A stretch of 9,821 nucleotides of DNA, from NCBI GenBank assembly GCA_002685655.1, contig NYXM01000010.1, forward strand, positions 1 through 9,821, given 5' to 3'. The DNA comes from Planctomycetaceae bacterium. Lineage in GTDB: Bacteria > Planctomycetota > Planctomycetia > Pirellulales > Pirellulaceae. Below, piece by piece: positions 8,146 through 9,821 of the stretch. The translations under genes and the position numbers were made by a program. The first letter of the stretch is position 1; each line of letters starts with the position of its first letter. Under the pieces are notes generated by a model. That model saw nothing but the letters and a program-made list of their open reading frames with translations, had not been told where the DNA came from and did not search any database.

Positions 8146-8149
8146 TTCC
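8146..8149 (-). promoter_or_regulatory. Weak ribosome binding site of the lactonase gene
   Basis: Minus-strand GGAA lies five bases before the ATG at 8140. It is weak but is the only purine-rich match near a start that gives a signal peptide. It supports 8140 over the frame extension to 8434 and over the ATG at 8125. Confidence 0.35.
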
Positions 8150-8196
8150 GATTCGAATTGTATTGACACTGCAACTCTTGTTCTGACTTGCATGAA

Positions 8197-9821
8197 CTAC
8201 TGTCGCTCCCAAACGGCGGGCAACTCCTTCGACGCTTCGCCGTACGTTTGTGAGACGACAAATCCGCTTGCCTGTGAAGTGTAGAAGATGCGGCCATTCG
8301 AAACGACAGCGCCCAGGCATTCGCGCGAATCGATCGCCGGGCCCGTCGAAACCAGCTTTCCGTTGTCTGATAGGTCCATCATGTCCATGTTCGCGCCCAG
8401 CACGTACGGTTCGGAAAGTGTGAAGCGGCAGCAAGCATAGTTATGGCCAATGCTATTGACCACTTGCCCCGTCTTTCGGTCGAACACATTGCCCTTACCG
8501 CGCAGCGCATTGGAGAAGATGAACTCCTCGCCGACGGTGACCACATTCAGCGCCGACGTGACCGCCTCAGACTGCCAGACAAGCGATCCGTCCTTTGCGT
8601 TCAGGCACCAGACATGCCGGTCGTCAGTTCCCTCTTTGGCTCGATTGAATCCGCCGATGTAGATGCGACCGTCGCGGGCACTGAGCGTACACTTCGAAGT
8701 AACGTAGTATTTGTTTGTCAACCATACGACCTTACCTGTGTTCGGTTCCAAGCAGGCGGTCATTCCGTTGTTCTCTTCGGGCAACCCACGCCGACGTCGC
8801 TTGCTGGCGGCGTATCCAAAGAAGGTCGAATAGAACAGTCTTCCGTCGAGCAGGCAGATGCCGCAGTCGTTTCCGCCTCGACCGTGTTTGGAGAAATCCT
8901 TTTCCCAGACCACCTTGCCTGTCTCCAGGTCCCAGGCCCAAAGTCGTGGATGGTTGTCTTTGGGGTAGTACGGATTGTCATTCGAATAGATCCAACTCAT
9001 CACTTCGCGACCACCTGCGTCGACTGGCGTACCGCCAAAGGTGAACGGTTTCTCCGTTCCTTGGGCGGCGTATTGGCCCGAGCCGGATGCGTAGATTGCC
9101 ACGTTGTCATGCACGACGGGCGGGAACTGGCGGCTCCAACTGGGTGAACCCGTGAACGGCGCTTCCCAGAGGAGTTTTCCCGTCTCCGCATCCAAACATC
9201 GCATGACAGATCTTTTGATACCCGCTTGAGGTACCAGCAGTTTTCCATCGACGTATAGCGGAGATGTGAACGAAAGATACACGTCTGGCCAATGGCGTCG
9301 CCACAACAGTCGTCCAGTGTCCTGTTCGACTGCGATGATCTGCCCTTCGGCTGTGTGCGTGTAAAGTCGCCCACCGCCACAAACGGGCAAGTGTTTGATT
9401 GTGCCTTCCAGTCGCCGAGCCCACCGCATTCGCAGCGGTGGCCGAAGTCCCTGCGAGTTCGCGTTGGTGCCGCTGAAGTCGCCGTAATTCGTGTACCAGT
9501 CGAACTTCGCGTCGGCCCACGGACCCGTCAGCGCAGTTCGGCTCTTCCATAATTGAAGATCCTTCCCGGGCAGCGGGGCCTGTCCATCGGGACCGAGCAC
9601 GTACAGATACCCGTCCTCACAAGGAACATAAATGTGTCCATCGGCGACGGCGACCGAGGCCGTAATTGGCGATCCAAACGCGGTGGCGAACGTCGTCGAT
9701 TCGCCTCCGATCAGTGGTACAACGTATAACGTTCCGTCGAGCCCACCGTAGATGGCATGATCGTGCGTCAACACCGGCGGACAAACCGAGGCCGCGGCGT
9801 TAAGCACCACTGGTTCTCCGA
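8197..9821 (-). CDS. PQQ-repeat beta-propeller protein, partial (5' end beyond window)
   Basis: The frame is open to the right edge (540 full codons plus TAG at 8199-8197), so the N-terminus is missing. The first in-window candidate start, GTG at 9810, falls inside a blade and is unlikely to be the true start. The sequence is built of PQQ-enzyme-type blades with the hallmark D-x-x-TG-x-x-x-W. Numbered from the codon at 9810, these are VEQDTGRLLW (161-170), LDAETGKLLW (206-215), WDLETGKVVW (293-302), LEPNTGKVVW (354-363) and LNAKDGSLVW (403-412), plus a degenerate one at 443-452. Such propellers occur in quinoprotein dehydrogenases and in BamB-type scaffold proteins. I see no complete quinoprotein active-site signature, so a catalytic role is not shown. 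Cysteine motifs CGIC (316-319) and CC (460-461) are unusual for BamB-type proteins. A basic run KRRRR lies at 337-341. The gene ends 56 bases before the lactonase start and is co-directional with it. Confidence 0.85.
   Translation of the reverse strand, partial: GEPVVLNAAASVCPPVLTHDHAIYGGLDGTLYVVPLIGGESTTFATAFGSPITASVAVADGHIYVPCEDGYLYVLGPDGQAPLPGKDLQLWKSRTALTGPWADAKFDWYTNYGDFSGTNANSQGLRPPLRMRWARRLEGTIKHLPVCGGGRLYTHTAEGQIIAVEQDTGRLLWRRHWPDVYLSFTSPLYVDGKLLVPQAGIKRSVMRCLDAETGKLLWEAPFTGSPSWSRQFPPVVHDNVAIYASGSGQYAAQGTEKPFTFGGTPVDAGGREVMSWIYSNDNPYYPKDNHPRLWAWDLETGKVVWEKDFSKHGRGGNDCGICLLDGRLFYSTFFGYAASKRRRRGLPEENNGMTACLEPNTGKVVWLTNKYYVTSKCTLSARDGRIYIGGFNRAKEGTDDRHVWCLNAKDGSLVWQSEAVTSALNVVTVGEEFIFSNALRGKGNVFDRKTGQVVNSIGHNYACCRFTLSEPYVLGANMDMMDLSDNGKLVSTGPAIDSRECLGAVVSNGRIFYTSQASGFVVSQTYGEASKELPAVWERQ

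Noticed and set aside
8141..8196. Promoter between the PQQ-repeat and lactonase genes
   Set aside because: Only weak, poorly spaced matches to -35/-10 boxes are present, not enough to call a promoter.
8141..8434. N-terminal extension of the lactonase frame up to 8434
   Set aside because: It overlaps the end of the PQQ-repeat gene, reads as low-quality Arg-rich sequence, and the signal peptide and ribosome site place the start at 8140.
9808..9810. GTG as the true start of the PQQ-repeat gene
   Set aside because: The frame is open beyond it to the window edge, the sequence there is mid-blade, and no signal peptide follows.

Overview
The window is a stretch of bacterial chromosome from what looks like a member of the Planctomycetota, probably a Pirellulales-type organism. 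The evidence is the gene content. It holds two secreted proteins of the Pirellula/Verrucomicrobium 'membrane-bound dehydrogenase' type (one with its PVC-type CxxCH heme domain visible), a secreted Lactonase-family beta-propeller, a large PQQ-repeat beta-propeller and a neutral-ceramidase-like module. The bases look moderately GC-rich, also in keeping with that group. The assignment rests on domain types only, because no rRNA or other marker gene is present.

All the coding content is on the minus strand, so transcription runs from high to low coordinates. In order: (1) 9821 to 8197, a PQQ-repeat beta-propeller protein whose N-terminus lies beyond the right edge; (2) 8140 to 6995, a secreted 6-phosphogluconolactonase-like (Lactonase family) seven-bladed propeller; (3) 6945 to 3817, a 1042-residue secreted protein with a dehydrogenase-type propeller, HEAT repeats and a C-terminal cytochrome c module; (4) 3809 to 1, a reading frame of 1269 codons with no stop that runs off the left edge. 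It encodes a signal peptide, a neutral/alkaline ceramidase-like domain, a second dehydrogenase-type propeller and HEAT-like repeats. The gaps are 56, 49 and 7 bases, with no convincing terminator in any of them, so this is probably one operon that extends past both ends of the window.

The visible N-termini of genes 2, 3 and 4 look like signal peptides, so the products should act in the periplasm or at the cell surface. A reasonable inference is an extracytoplasmic degradation and oxidation module. The propeller domains of genes 3 and 4 (and perhaps gene 1) would oxidise a substrate, possibly a sugar or polyol. Gene 2 would open a resulting lactone, the heme domain of gene 3 would accept electrons, and the amidase-like module of gene 4 would attack an amide- or lipid-type substrate. 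The substrate cannot be read from the sequence.

The two most notable points are the single-chain fusion of a ceramidase-like domain to a PVC-type dehydrogenase in gene 4, and a perfect 10-bp-arm palindrome, resembling dispersed REP-type elements, that sits inside the first 25 codons of the same gene and is translated as part of its signal-peptide n-region. No RNA genes, CRISPR arrays, insertion sequences or origins were seen. No stretch longer than 300 bases lacks a gene.
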